From the NCBI GenBank assembly GCA_963991985.1, contig CAXDRX010000007.1, forward strand, positions 1-64,000: a stretch of 64,000 bases of DNA. The letters are read 5' to 3'. Below, in pieces: positions 44,095 to 54,700 of this stretch; position 1 is the first letter of the stretch; every line of letters begins with the position of its first letter. The DNA is from MED-G17 sp963991985 (GTDB lineage Bacteria; Bacteroidota; Bacteroidia; NS11-12g; UBA9320). The notes below the pieces were generated by a model. The model worked only from the letters and a program-made list of their open reading frames with translations, was not told the DNA's origin and ran no database searches. The position numbers and the translations under genes are program-made.

Positions 44095-45044
44095 GCAAGA
44101 CCAATTTCTCTCAGCCTTTGCATCAAATAGTCTCCGGCCAGGATATCAGAATATTTTTTTGGGTTTTCCTTGTCAATACAATTTTCAAGACAATTGAGTG
44201 GCATGTTGGCCACAGGATGCAAGAAAAAAGGGATGGAATATCTGGGCTTGCCCCAGTTTTCTTTGCTTGGATTCACCACCCTGTGGGTTGTGCTCTTCAT
44301 TTTATTGTTGGTCAATCTTTGCAACATATCACCTACATTCACAACCAATTCCCCATCCCCTGAGGTAATGGGTTTCCATTGATTGTTTTTGTCAAGAATT
44401 TCCAATCCTTCAGAAGAAGCTCCCATCAGCAGAGTAATTAAATTTATGTCTTCATGTTGGCCCGCCCGGACAGCAGATTTAGGATCTTTGGTGAGAGGAG
44501 CGTAATAAATTGGTCGTAAAATACTATTTCCATAATCCACATAAGCGTCAAAAAAATGTGCATCAACATTGAGATAATTGGCAATTGCTTGAAGAAGTAT
44601 CTTTCCTGTTTTTTCCAAATGTTGAAAAGCAATTTTGCCAATTTCATTGAAGGCGGGAATTTCTTCGACCACAATGTTGGAAGGATAAGCAAATTTGTTT
44701 TTCATTTCCTTTGGCAAATATTGACCAAAATGCCAAAATTCTTTTAAATCCCCCTGGCTCTTGTCTTTGGCGTGTTCCACTCCAAAGGGAGTAAATCCTC
44801 TTTGACCTGCAAGATCTTCTTCCCAATATTTCATCTTGGTATTTAAAGGCAAATCAAAAAAACGTTTTACCTCTTGATACAACTCTTGGGCAATGCTACC
44901 ATTGAGATGATGGTTCTTTATTGATACAAAGCCAATATTTTCGAATGCTTCTCCCAGCATTTTAACAAACTCATCCTGTTCCTTGGGTGAACCATTGGCA
45001 AATACATTCAGATCTAAAAGGGGAATCGTTTCGGAAGAACTCAT
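44091..45044 (-). CDS. 2-oxoglutarate/Fe(II)-dependent oxygenase, isopenicillin-N-synthase type
   Basis: 317 residues. The N-terminal DIOX_N region (IPLLDLNVFANG, FENIGFVSIKNHHL) precedes a jelly-roll with metal ligands His197 and Asp199 (GQHEDINLITLL) and His254 (STTHRVVNP), and Arg268-x-Ser for 2-oxoglutarate (PRYSIPFF). These enzymes hydroxylate or oxidise small molecules; the substrate here is unknown. It shares four bases at its 3' end with the CHU_C gene, tail to tail. Its own promoter overlaps the stop of uvrC. Confidence 0.88.
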   Translation of the reverse strand: MSSSETIPLLDLNVFANGSPKEQDEFVKMLGEAFENIGFVSIKNHHLNGSIAQELYQEVKRFFDLPLNTKMKYWEEDLAGQRGFTPFGVEHAKDKSQGDLKEFWHFGQYLPKEMKNKFAYPSNIVVEEIPAFNEIGKIAFQHLEKTGKILLQAIANYLNVDAHFFDAYVDYGNSILRPIYYAPLTKDPKSAVRAGQHEDINLITLLMGASSEGLEILDKNNQWKPITSGDGELVVNVGDMLQRLTNNKMKSTTHRVVNPSKENWGKPRYSIPFFLHPVANMPLNCLENCIDKENPKKYSDILAGDYLMQRLREIGLA

Positions 45045-45049
45045 GAGAG

Positions 45050-45078
45050 CAAAAATAAATTTTGGCCAATAATTTCAA
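45050..45078 (-). promoter_or_regulatory. Promoter of the 2-oxoglutarate oxygenase gene
   Basis: On the minus strand TTG (45078-45076), an 18-base spacer and exact -7 box TATTTTTG (45057-45050). The ATG lies five bases after the box, so the transcript is nearly leaderless. It overlaps the uvrC stop. Confidence 0.6.
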
Positions 45079-46871
45079 ACGGATTTATGGAAGTAATCAA
45101 AAATGACTTTTGCCTTAGAGGGACCAACCACTGATGCAATCTCTTCTCGTTTGGCTTCTCTTATTTTTTTCATGGATCGAAATTTTCGTAGCAATGTGTC
45201 TAAGGTTATTTTTCCAATTCCCGGCAATTCATTCAACTCATTTTTTAAAAAATCAGCACTTCTCTTGTTCCGATGGTTTTTTAGTCCAAAACGATGAGCC
45301 TCGTCCCGAAGTTGTTGGATAAGTTTTAGCGATTCCGACTTTTTGTTTAGATAAGCTGGAAGAGGGTCATTCGGAAAATAAATTTCCTCTAATCTTTTTG
45401 CAATGCCTATCAATTGAATGTGCTTGTGTAGACCCAAAGATTCCAAAGCTTTATAAGCCGCACTTAATTGGCCTTTACCGCCATCAACCACAACCAATTG
45501 AGGCAATTTCTTGGATTCAGACAACAATCGCTTGTACCTTCTTCCTATTGCTTCTTCCATCGAAGCAAAATCATTGGGTCCTTGAACCGATCGGATGTTA
45601 AAAAACCTATATTCTTTTTTGCTGGGTTTGGCATTTTTAAAGACAACACAAGCAGCAATGGGTTGATGCCCTTGAAGATTTGAATTGTCAAAACATTCAA
45701 TATGCGTCGGCAGTTGATTCGTATTGAGATCTTTTTGAAGTGCTTTAAGAATGCGTTGCGATTTATGGACAGGTTCCAAAAGGTCCTGCTGCTTCTTATC
45801 TTCATGGATATAATGCAATAAATTCCTTTTGCTTATTTGTATGAGTTTTTTTTTATCGCCGCTTTTTGGAACATGGCATACGATGTTTTCCAAAGACCAT
45901 TCGATAGGTTTTTCTAAAAAAATCTGGGTATGCGTGCTTCTCATCTGTTTTCTCATCTCCACAATTGTCTGCCCAATGGCCAATTCATTGTCTACCCCAG
46001 AGAGCTTGTATTTACTGTTTTTGGATTGAACGATCATACCATTTGCCACCGACAACATATTTACAAAAAGATATTTTTCTTCCAGTTGAAAAGAAAAGAC
46101 ATCTACATTACTTATTCGCTCGTTAACCACCATGCTGCGGTATTGATACGTTTTCAGTCGCTCAAGACGCTTTTTATACTCGTCAGCCTCTTCAAAACGA
46201 AGATTTTTAACGGCTTGATTTAGCATGTTTTGAAGATGTCGTTTTACCTCAGACAAGTTTCCTCTAAGCAAATGTTTGATTTGTTTTATAGACTCCATGT
46301 AGTCCTCTTCACTTTGCTTGTTTTCGCAAGGCCCCAAGCAATTGCCAATTTGAAATTCAAGACATATCTTAAATTTTTGAGCTTCTATATTCTTTTCAGA
46401 AAGATGTAAATTACAAGTTCTGATGGGGTACAATTGTTTGATCAAGTCCAAAATCACCCGCATAAATTTAGCGGATGTGTAAGGACCAAAATATTCTGAC
46501 CCATCTTTGGTAGGATTTCTAATGGGAAAAACCCGTGGGAATCGTTCATTGGTAATCTTAATTAAAGGAAAAGACTTATCGTCTTTTAAATTGATGTTGT
46601 AACGAGGTTGAAACTCCTTAATCAAGCTATTCTCGAGCAACAAGGCATCCATTTCTGTCTCAACAATGGTATATCCAATATTCTCGATCTTTCCCACCAT
46701 CACGGCAGTTTTTCCTCGATCCATTTTTGTTTTGGAAAAATAACTATAAACCCTATTTCTTAGTTTTTTCGCTTTACCCACATAGATCAATTCGTCTGTT
46801 TGGTTGTAAAATTTATAAATGCCCGGTGTGTTGGGAAGCATTTTGAGTTTTTGTTTCAATTCTTCTTTCAT
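45075..46871 (-). CDS. uvrC: UvrABC excinuclease subunit C
   Basis: 598 residues, standard form. The GIY-YIG nuclease is at the N-terminus (TPGIYKFYNQTDELIYVGKA), then a Cys-rich segment (CLEFQIGNCLGPC), the UVR motif FEEADEYKKRLERL, the RNase-H-like C-terminal nuclease beginning IECFDNSNLQGHQP with VVVDGGKGQL, and a helix-hairpin-helix region (LNELPGIGKITLDTLLRKF). It makes the dual incisions of nucleotide excision repair. It stands alone with a divergent gene 89 bases upstream. Confidence 0.97.
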   Translation of the reverse strand: MKEELKQKLKMLPNTPGIYKFYNQTDELIYVGKAKKLRNRVYSYFSKTKMDRGKTAVMVGKIENIGYTIVETEMDALLLENSLIKEFQPRYNINLKDDKSFPLIKITNERFPRVFPIRNPTKDGSEYFGPYTSAKFMRVILDLIKQLYPIRTCNLHLSEKNIEAQKFKICLEFQIGNCLGPCENKQSEEDYMESIKQIKHLLRGNLSEVKRHLQNMLNQAVKNLRFEEADEYKKRLERLKTYQYRSMVVNERISNVDVFSFQLEEKYLFVNMLSVANGMIVQSKNSKYKLSGVDNELAIGQTIVEMRKQMRSTHTQIFLEKPIEWSLENIVCHVPKSGDKKKLIQISKRNLLHYIHEDKKQQDLLEPVHKSQRILKALQKDLNTNQLPTHIECFDNSNLQGHQPIAACVVFKNAKPSKKEYRFFNIRSVQGPNDFASMEEAIGRRYKRLLSESKKLPQLVVVDGGKGQLSAAYKALESLGLHKHIQLIGIAKRLEEIYFPNDPLPAYLNKKSESLKLIQQLRDEAHRFGLKNHRNKRSADFLKNELNELPGIGKITLDTLLRKFRSMKKIREAKREEIASVVGPSKAKVIFDYFHKSV

Positions 46872-46960
46872 CGAGCGCGCGGGCTAATATACACCCAAAA
46901 ACCAAAAAGGAATGGGCATCTCCCGTCACATTTCGTATTTTCGGATCATCAAAAAGAAGC

Positions 46961-47911
46961 ATGCAAAACAAACTGCTTGTTGTAGATCAAGTGCATCCAA
47001 TATTTTTTCAGAAGTTGAAAAATCATAATCTCCTTTTAGAAGATGTGCACAAATTGGCTGATGCCAAGATCCAATCCCTAATGCCAACTTGTTCCATATT
47101 GGTTTTGAGAAGCAGATTTAAAATCAATACGGATTTTTTGTTGCACGCGCCCCATCTGAAGTTAATCGTTCGGGCAGGTTCCGGGATGGACAACATAGAC
47201 ATGGAGGCATGCACAAAAGCTGGCGTCATTTGTCTAAATACACCCGAAGGAAATCGTGACGCTGTTGCTGAACATGCCCTCTCTCTTTTATTGGCTTTAC
47301 ATACCAAAATTGTATCTGCCAATTTGGAAGTAAATCAGGGAATATGGGACAGAGAGGGAAACCGAGGACATGAAATAAAAGGAAAAACTTTGGGCATCAT
47401 TGGTTATGGAAATTGTGGCTCTGCCTTAGCAAAAAAGGTAAGCGGTTTGGGTATGAATGTGTTGGCTTATGACAAGTATTTTCCAAACTTTTCGGATCCA
47501 TTTGCCAAAAGTGTTTCTTTGGAGGTTTTGCAAAACCTATCCGACATTGTCAGTTTGCATATCCCATTGAATAATGAAAATGAGCACTTTGTGAATTATA
47601 AATGGATCAAAAATTTTAAAAAAAACATTGTACTGCTCAACTTATCTCGTGGCAAAATCATGAGAACCCAAGACATATTAGATTCCCTAAAAGAGGGCAA
47701 AATCAGAGCATTTGCCACTGATGTCTTGGAAAACGAAAATTTTTCTTCCTTCAATGACGATGAAAAAAATCAGATCAACCAATTGCAAAACAATGAAAAT
47801 GTTTTGCTCACCCCTCATATTGCTGGTTGGACCTTCGAATCTTACCAAAAAATTGGAGAAATCATGGCAAACAAAATCATGAATCACCTCGAATCGATAG
47901 AAAAGAATTAA
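46961..47911 (+). CDS. D-2-hydroxyacid dehydrogenase (3-phosphoglycerate dehydrogenase-like)
   Basis: 316 residues. It has a catalytic domain with VRAGSGMDNID, then a NAD-binding Rossmann motif LGIIGYGNCGSALAKKV, then the active-site Arg in NLSRGKI, acidic residue region LENENF and His in LTPHIAGWT. It is short, without the C-terminal ACT domain of regulated SerA, so it could be phosphoglycerate dehydrogenase or another D-2-hydroxyacid dehydrogenase. A TATTTTCG box (46936-46943, one mismatch) lies 18 bases before the start. No serine pathway neighbour is present. Confidence 0.85.
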   Translation: MQNKLLVVDQVHPIFFQKLKNHNLLLEDVHKLADAKIQSLMPTCSILVLRSRFKINTDFLLHAPHLKLIVRAGSGMDNIDMEACTKAGVICLNTPEGNRDAVAEHALSLLLALHTKIVSANLEVNQGIWDREGNRGHEIKGKTLGIIGYGNCGSALAKKVSGLGMNVLAYDKYFPNFSDPFAKSVSLEVLQNLSDIVSLHIPLNNENEHFVNYKWIKNFKKNIVLLNLSRGKIMRTQDILDSLKEGKIRAFATDVLENENFSSFNDDEKNQINQLQNNENVLLTPHIAGWTFESYQKIGEIMANKIMNHLESIEKN

Positions 47912-47922
47912 TAAAAATTTAA

Positions 47923-47944
47923 CTTTGAAGGACTAAATTCAAAG
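47923..47944 (+). terminator. Stem-loop after the dehydrogenase gene
   Basis: CTTTGAA and TTCAAAG form a perfect seven-pair stem around an eight-base loop, 12 bases after the stop. It is AT-rich and followed only by ATTTCCC, so weak termination or transcript protection is more likely than a strong stop. Confidence 0.35.
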
Positions 47945-48008
47945 ATTTCCCTTGAAATTTACATTTTTAAAGGCAATTATTGAAAACTAAATTTTCGAAT
48001 ATTATTTT

Positions 48009-51000
48009 ATGTTTAATAAATTCATATGCTCAACTCTTTTATTGCTTTCCGGTTGGAATGCTTTTGGCCAGTCAAACTTCGGTGAGATAAGAGGAAAAAT
48101 TGTTGATGCCACCAACAAACAACCTTTGGATTATGCCGAATTAGTAGTGAAGAAAGATGGGATTACAAAAGGAGGCGCCATAAGTGATGAACAAGGAAAT
48201 TATTACATCAAAGCCCTAGAACCAGGGGTTTATTCGGTGGAGGCTTTCTATCAGGGTTTCAACAATTATAAAGCAACAGGGATTGAGGTTAACTCCGATA
48301 GAATTTCATTTTGGAACATCCAAATGCCCAAATCTGAAACAGGACAGCAGCTAAAAACATTCATTGTAAAATCAGGAAAGCCATTGGTCAACAAAGACAA
48401 AAACCAAAAAACGCTCAATAGCAATGACATCAAAAAATTACCCGTTCGAGGAGCAGGAGGCATTGCACTTACGGCATCGGGTGTAAACAGAAGTGCTGGT
48501 GGAGGAATTTCTTTTTCAGGACAAAGAACAGACGGAACGGCGGTATTTATTGATGGTGTTCGGGTGATTGGCACCTCGAGTGTTACCCAGGCATCACAGG
48601 GTCAAATTGACATCATCCAATCAGGTGTCCCCGCCCAATACGGAGACTTTACTGGGGGAGCCATTAGCATTACCACTAAAGGGCCTACAAGAAGCTTCCA
48701 AAAAAGTTTAGAAGTCATTTCATCGAGCCCCTTTGATCCCTATCATTACAACCTCATAGAAGGTTCAATGAGTGGACCGTTGATCATCAAAAACAAAGGA
48801 GGAGGAAAAGATGAATTCGTGCGACTTGGATACAACTTGGCAGGACAATTGAACTATAGAAATGATCCTCGACCAGTTGTGGGCGGAGGTCTTTACGTGG
48901 TAAAAGACGACGTACTGAAAAATTTGGAAGACAATCCGCTTACCTTCAACCCCGTTGGTGGAGGTTTTATTGCTAGCTCCTCTTTCCTTTCGGCAAATGA
49001 CCTAGAACAAAGAAGGGCGACCGAAAATAGAGATCAATTGACCGGCATAGCCCAAGCCAAATTAGAATATCAACCCAATAAAAATACGACCATTTCTCTT
49101 TACGGCAGTTACAACCATTCAGATTTCTACAACTTCTCCAGAAGTCAATATTTGATGAACTATAACAATTTCTCAAAAGCCATCAATCAAACCTATCGAA
49201 CCTATTTAAAGTTCACGCAAAGACTCAACAGCTCAAGCGATTATAAAGACAAAAAAGAAGAAAAGCCACTCATCACCGACGCATTCTACACCATTCGCCT
49301 AGATTATCAACACCAACAAGAAAGAGATTTCAATGAGCGACATGGCGAAAACCTTTTTCAATATGGTCATGTCGGAAAATTTACAACCTATCGAAGACCG
49401 AGTTACAATTACGTGCGGGAAGCAACCAAGTTTATAGACCAAAATGGTGATACCGTTGTGAGACAAGGATTTTACGAAAGACAAAGAGACGATGTAGATA
49501 CACTTGTAACCTACTCAGCGAGTGATTACAACCCTTTGAGAGCCAATTACAACAAGTACCTTTTTGACAATGTTTCCTCCATTTTTAATGGTAGCTTTAG
49601 CAATATTATTCAGATTCAACAATTGCAAGGAATCCTCAATGGCAGAGATGTTCCCATTGCTTATTCTTTATGGCTAAATCCAGGCAACGGAAACAACAGC
49701 TATCAAAAAGCCAATTTTGAGAGAGTTTCAGCATACGCCATTGGAGAAGCTAGTTTAAATTTCAAAAATCGCCACGACATTCAATTTGGATTGTATTATG
49801 AGCAAAGCTTTTCTAGCCGTTGGGCGGTAGGTGCATCAGGCCTTTGGGTCCTCATGGATCAATTGGCAAATTCCCATTTAGACAACCTAGAAAGAACCAA
49901 ATCAAATGGTATAGTATATGGCGGAATACACCGCTACGACCAAAATGGAATGTTTATGGATACGGTTGATTATGCAAGACGAGTAGACAAAAGCAGGCAA
50001 AAAGTATTTGACCAAAGATTAAGAGACTTTTTGATCAGTAGCGGTGCAAAAGACATCTATGGACGTGACATAACAGAAAGTAGCAACATCGACATAAATG
50101 CCCTGGACCCCTCAACATTCTCTATCGATATGTTTAGTGCGGATGATCTTTGGAATGAAGGTCAATCATACATTAGTTATTTTGGATATGACTACAAGGG
50201 AAACAAAACCTATAAAAGATTTAGCATAGAAGACTTTCTAAACGATTCTCTGATGAGACCTCAAGGAGCCTTTGCACCAATTTATTCGGCCGCATGGATT
50301 CAAGACAAATTTGCTTTTAAAGATCTCATATTGAGAGTTGGTGTTCGGGTCGAAAGGTTTGATGCAAACCAGCCCGTTTTAAAAGATGCCTATGGTCTAT
50401 ATCCTATGCAAACGGCATCTGAAATATCAAGTATCAAAGGTATACCCATTACCCACCCAGACAACATCGGAGATGATTTTGTTGTCTATGGAGACAACAC
50501 CAAAAATCAAACAAGAATTTTGGGTTATCGAAAAGACAATCAGTGGTTCGATGCCAATGGTTTGGAAATAGATAATCCGGAACTCATTGCCAAGGAAACC
50601 GCAAGCGGACAAATCGAACCTTTTTTGGTTGACCCAGAAAATGATGATATCGTTCCGCAGTCTTTCAAAGATTATGAACCAACCTTGAATGTATTGCCAC
50701 GTATTTGGTTTTCGTTCCCAATCAACAAAGAAGCACAATTCTTTGCCAACTATGACGTATTGGCACAAAGACCCAACAACATTTTTGTTCCTACCTCCAC
50801 CTTTTTCTTTTTGGAACAAACCCAAGGTGGCACCATCAACAATGCAGCTATTTTGCCAAGAATTAGAACAAACTTTGAATTGGGATTCAAACAACAACTT
50901 TCAGACAATTCCGCTTTAAGCCTTATTGCCGCCTATGCAGAAACCAAGAATGATTTCGGCCTCCTTAGATTGTATGGCGCCTATCCCATCGCCTATAATC

Positions 51001-51776
51001 ATACTGCAAACATTGATTTTTCTACCACCAAGCAATTTAAGGTGGAATATGAATTGAGGGCAGATGAAGATTCTAGAACTTCCATGCAGGCCAACTACAC
51101 CCTCCTTTTTGCCGATGGTACTGGCTCCAACATCAATTCGCAAGCTGCATTGATTGCTGCCAACCAACCCAACCTGAGAAGTTTGTACCCCTTAGACGTT
51201 GATTACCGACACAACATTACTGCAACCATAGATTATCGTTTCAAAAATGGAAAATCTTACAAAGGTCCAGTGGTAGGAAAAAAAGGAACACCCATTTTAG
51301 AAAACTTTGGGGGCTCATTTATCGTAAGAGCAAGATCTGGTGGACCTTACACACGAAATGCCCAAGCAACAGGTGCAGCATTGGAAGGCGTTGCTCAAAG
51401 ATCACAAATTTTAGGAAATCCCTTCGGATCAAGACTACCGTGGCAGTTTACTGCAGACATGAATCTGGCAAAAACCTTTCGAGTGAAAAAAGGAAACACC
51501 AAAGATAAATTTCATAATCCTTATGTAAATGTGACCACTTATCTATGGGTTCAAAACTTATTCAACCAAAAGGTAATCAACAGTGTTTATAGATTTACAG
51601 GACTTCCTGAAGATGATGGATTTCTCAACTCAGAACAAGGACAACAATTTATTCAACAACAAATTGATCAAAGACAACAAATTGCACTGGTGGATTTGTA
51701 TAACGCCAAAGTTCAAAACCCATTCAACTACTTAACCCCTCGACAAATTAGATTAGGAATTAGATTAAACTTTTAA
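48009..51776 (+). CDS. TonB-dependent receptor-like outer-membrane protein with N-terminal carboxypeptidase-regulatory domain
   Basis: 1255 residues. Signal peptide (CSTLLLLSGWNAFGQ), then a carboxypeptidase-D-like beta sandwich (about 25-105: GEIRGKIVDATNKQPLDYAE, GNYYIKALEPGVYSVEA), a plug domain (about 125-225: LPVRGAGGIALTASGVNR, VFIDGVRVIG, YGDFTGGAISITTKG) and a long 22-strand barrel ending RQIRLGIRLNF. No clear TonB box is seen. This differs from SusC: no SusD follows, but a giant T9SS client and a PorV-like protein do, with a three-base gap to the first. A role in docking or exporting the downstream protein, instead of nutrient uptake, is an inference from this context. Confidence 0.85.
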   Translation: MFNKFICSTLLLLSGWNAFGQSNFGEIRGKIVDATNKQPLDYAELVVKKDGITKGGAISDEQGNYYIKALEPGVYSVEAFYQGFNNYKATGIEVNSDRISFWNIQMPKSETGQQLKTFIVKSGKPLVNKDKNQKTLNSNDIKKLPVRGAGGIALTASGVNRSAGGGISFSGQRTDGTAVFIDGVRVIGTSSVTQASQGQIDIIQSGVPAQYGDFTGGAISITTKGPTRSFQKSLEVISSSPFDPYHYNLIEGSMSGPLIIKNKGGGKDEFVRLGYNLAGQLNYRNDPRPVVGGGLYVVKDDVLKNLEDNPLTFNPVGGGFIASSSFLSANDLEQRRATENRDQLTGIAQAKLEYQPNKNTTISLYGSYNHSDFYNFSRSQYLMNYNNFSKAINQTYRTYLKFTQRLNSSSDYKDKKEEKPLITDAFYTIRLDYQHQQERDFNERHGENLFQYGHVGKFTTYRRPSYNYVREATKFIDQNGDTVVRQGFYERQRDDVDTLVTYSASDYNPLRANYNKYLFDNVSSIFNGSFSNIIQIQQLQGILNGRDVPIAYSLWLNPGNGNNSYQKANFERVSAYAIGEASLNFKNRHDIQFGLYYEQSFSSRWAVGASGLWVLMDQLANSHLDNLERTKSNGIVYGGIHRYDQNGMFMDTVDYARRVDKSRQKVFDQRLRDFLISSGAKDIYGRDITESSNIDINALDPSTFSIDMFSADDLWNEGQSYISYFGYDYKGNKTYKRFSIEDFLNDSLMRPQGAFAPIYSAAWIQDKFAFKDLILRVGVRVERFDANQPVLKDAYGLYPMQTASEISSIKGIPITHPDNIGDDFVVYGDNTKNQTRILGYRKDNQWFDANGLEIDNPELIAKETASGQIEPFLVDPENDDIVPQSFKDYEPTLNVLPRIWFSFPINKEAQFFANYDVLAQRPNNIFVPTSTFFFLEQTQGGTINNAAILPRIRTNFELGFKQQLSDNSALSLIAAYAETKNDFGLLRLYGAYPIAYNHTANIDFSTTKQFKVEYELRADEDSRTSMQANYTLLFADGTGSNINSQAALIAANQPNLRSLYPLDVDYRHNITATIDYRFKNGKSYKGPVVGKKGTPILENFGGSFIVRARSGGPYTRNAQATGAALEGVAQRSQILGNPFGSRLPWQFTADMNLAKTFRVKKGNTKDKFHNPYVNVTTYLWVQNLFNQKVINSVYRFTGLPEDDGFLNSEQGQQFIQQQIDQRQQIALVDLYNAKVQNPFNYLTPRQIRLGIRLNF

Positions 51777-51779
51777 GAC

Positions 51780-54700
51780 ATGAAATATACTTTTAGCCTC
51801 ATTGCCTTACTGCTTACCGTAGCCTTATTTGGTAAAGAAAATATCTGGGACGGTCCCAAAGTAGTTAAACCAAAAATACAACAAAATCACCGTCTAATGA
51901 AGTTTGCCTTCGATTGTGAGCCAGCCTCCCAACAAGCAGATTTGGACATCAATAATGTACGTACACGAATTTTAAATGGAGGAGATATGTGGTGGGATTT
52001 GTCCAATGCTAGATACGAAATCCCTAAAGTTGAAGACCTCAACGACGTAAGAAAAAATTCGATGTTCGCAGGAGCCATTTGGGTAGGTGGACAGGATGCA
52101 GGCAACAACTTAAGATTGGCAGCAATGACCTATCGGCAGTCCGGTTCAGACTTTTGGCCCGGTCCATTGGATACAGTCACTGCCAATACCGAAGCCAGCA
52201 GATGCGATGACTGGGACAATATCTACAAAGTAAATGGACAGGACATCATAGATCATTACGACGACTTCAAAGAGGGTGTTTTGGCTGCAGCAAAAAATTC
52301 AATCGCGGAATGGCCTGCCGAAGGTAAAAACATCAATGAGCCACAATACATTGCACCCTTTTTCGATTACGACAATAATGGTTATTACGACCCCCTAGCA
52401 GGAGACTACCCGATTCTTCAGAATGAATGTAGAGGTTCAACCATAGACAATAGCAAAAATTTGCCGGAAGATCAGCCAGACCAAATGCTGTTTTTTGTTT
52501 ACAACGACAAAGGAAACATTCACTCTGAAAGTCAAGCAGAACCCATAGGTTTGGAGTTGCAAACTACAGCATTTGCCTATCAAACAAATGATGAAATCAA
52601 CAACATGACCTTCTATAAAACCCGGATCATCAATCGCGGTTTTTCAGAACTTTACAATACCTACTTTGGTCAATGGGTAGATCCCGACCTTGGAAACTAC
52701 AATGACGATTATGTGGGTTGCGATGTAGGATTAAGTTTGGGTATTTGCTACAATGGGGATGACAATGATGAAGGAATCCGTGGATATGGTCTTAACCCTC
52801 CTTCTGTAGGAGTAGACTTTTTTGAAGGTCCCAAAACAGACACCGTAATCAATGGCATACCCACCCAAATTGAATTGGGAATGTCTTATTTCTGTTATTA
52901 CAACAATGATTTCAATCCCGTCAATGGAAATCCACAATTGCCTATCCATTACTATTATTACCTGAGTGGAAGATGGAAGAATGGAGATTTTTGGACGAGA
53001 GGAGGCAACGGCGTTGGTGGAACAGAAAGAACCAAGTACATGTTTCCTTTTGATACCGACCCAAACTTCAAAGACAATTGGGACGAACGCCAAGCAGGTA
53101 ACGCAGTAGGAGACCGTCGATTCCTCCAATCTTCCGGACCTTTCACCTTGAAGCCTGGAGCCGTAAACAATATTACTGTTGGTGTTGTATGGGCAAGAGC
53201 GAGCACAGGCGGTGCCATTGGATCTCTTGGATTGTTGAGAGAATCTAGCCGAAAAGCACAAGTTTTATTCAACAACTGCTTCGATATACTAAACGGGCCA
53301 GATGCGCCCAAAGTGGATCTGCAGGAACTGGACCAAACACTTGTATTTAATTTTTATGATTATGACAACGACCGGGTGGAAAAATACGAGGAAAAATTTG
53401 TTGATGATCAGAGCAATGAAAGAAAATACACCTTCCAAGGGTATCGAGTTTATCAGCTTGCGAGTGCTTCTGTGAGCAAAAGTGATCTCGATGATCCTTC
53501 AAAAGCCGTAGAAATAGCACAAGTAGATTTAGACGATAACATTATTCGTCTTGTCAATCAAAAATATGACGAAGACCTCAGTCAAGACTTACCTGTATTA
53601 AAAATTGATGGCAAGGACAATGGACTCGAGCACAGTTTTATCATCACAGAAGATGCATTCGCTAAGGGCGCCAACAAACGTCTGGTAAACAATAGAAAAT
53701 ATTATTATACAGTTGTTAGCTACGGAGCATTGCCAGGATACTATAAACAAGAATATATTCAAGGTAGAAAAAGTACAGATGTGACTGCAATACCACACAA
53801 AACAGAATCGGAAAATTTTGGAACCAAAATAAACGGTCAATATGGATCTGGCCCAAGCATTACAAGAATTGATGGCCAAGGAAATGGAGGCAATAATTTG
53901 GAACTTTCACAAGAATCGGTAAATGCTATTCTGAATAGCACTGAAAATAAGGTAGACAATCCGACTTATCAAGCAGGTATGGGACCTGTAAACATTACCG
54001 TCATAGATCCCCTCAAAGTTCCCAAAGGAAATTTTGAAATCTCTTTGGTTGAAACCCCCATCAATGCCAATAATTTTGTGAGAAATCGAGATGGAATAGT
54101 CGACTCCAATACGCGCTGGTTTCTGGTACGATTCAACGAAAATGGACTCAATGATACTGTTTTTTCCGACACCAGTATCAATTACCTTAACGATCAACTT
54201 ATTTTGGCTTCCACTACAGAGAATACCGCTCTAGATTGGGGCTTAGCCGTTACCATAAGACAGGTAAGTGACCCTGGGGATGCGGAAGACCAAACCAATG
54301 GTTTCATAGACAACGAGGATTTGATCGTAGAATGGGAGGACGATTCCAAGCAATGGCTCACCGCTATCCAAGACAACGACAACGGCGGATGGTACGACTG
54401 GATTCGATCAGGAACCAATGGCAAGAATGACGGGTTCAATGACATGTCCATCCATGACTACGGAATAGGTAACGTATCTTTCGATCAATTTCAGCGTTTT
54501 GAAAAAATCTGGCCCGGACAATTCGGTGGTGGACGGATAGCTCCATATGCCTTGGCCTCCCGAAATACGCGAATGCAACAGCCCGAAAGCCCAAACAGCA
54601 GAATCCATGGAGTTGCTTACGAAGGACTTGCACCTGCAAGCCAGAACAACGGAACACAACTTGCCAACATAGCAAGTGTCGATTTGGTTATTACACCCGA

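Noticed and set aside
48009..51776. SusC-type glycan uptake locus
   Set aside because: There is no SusD partner or glycoside hydrolase nearby, and the following genes are a T9SS client and a PorV-family protein.
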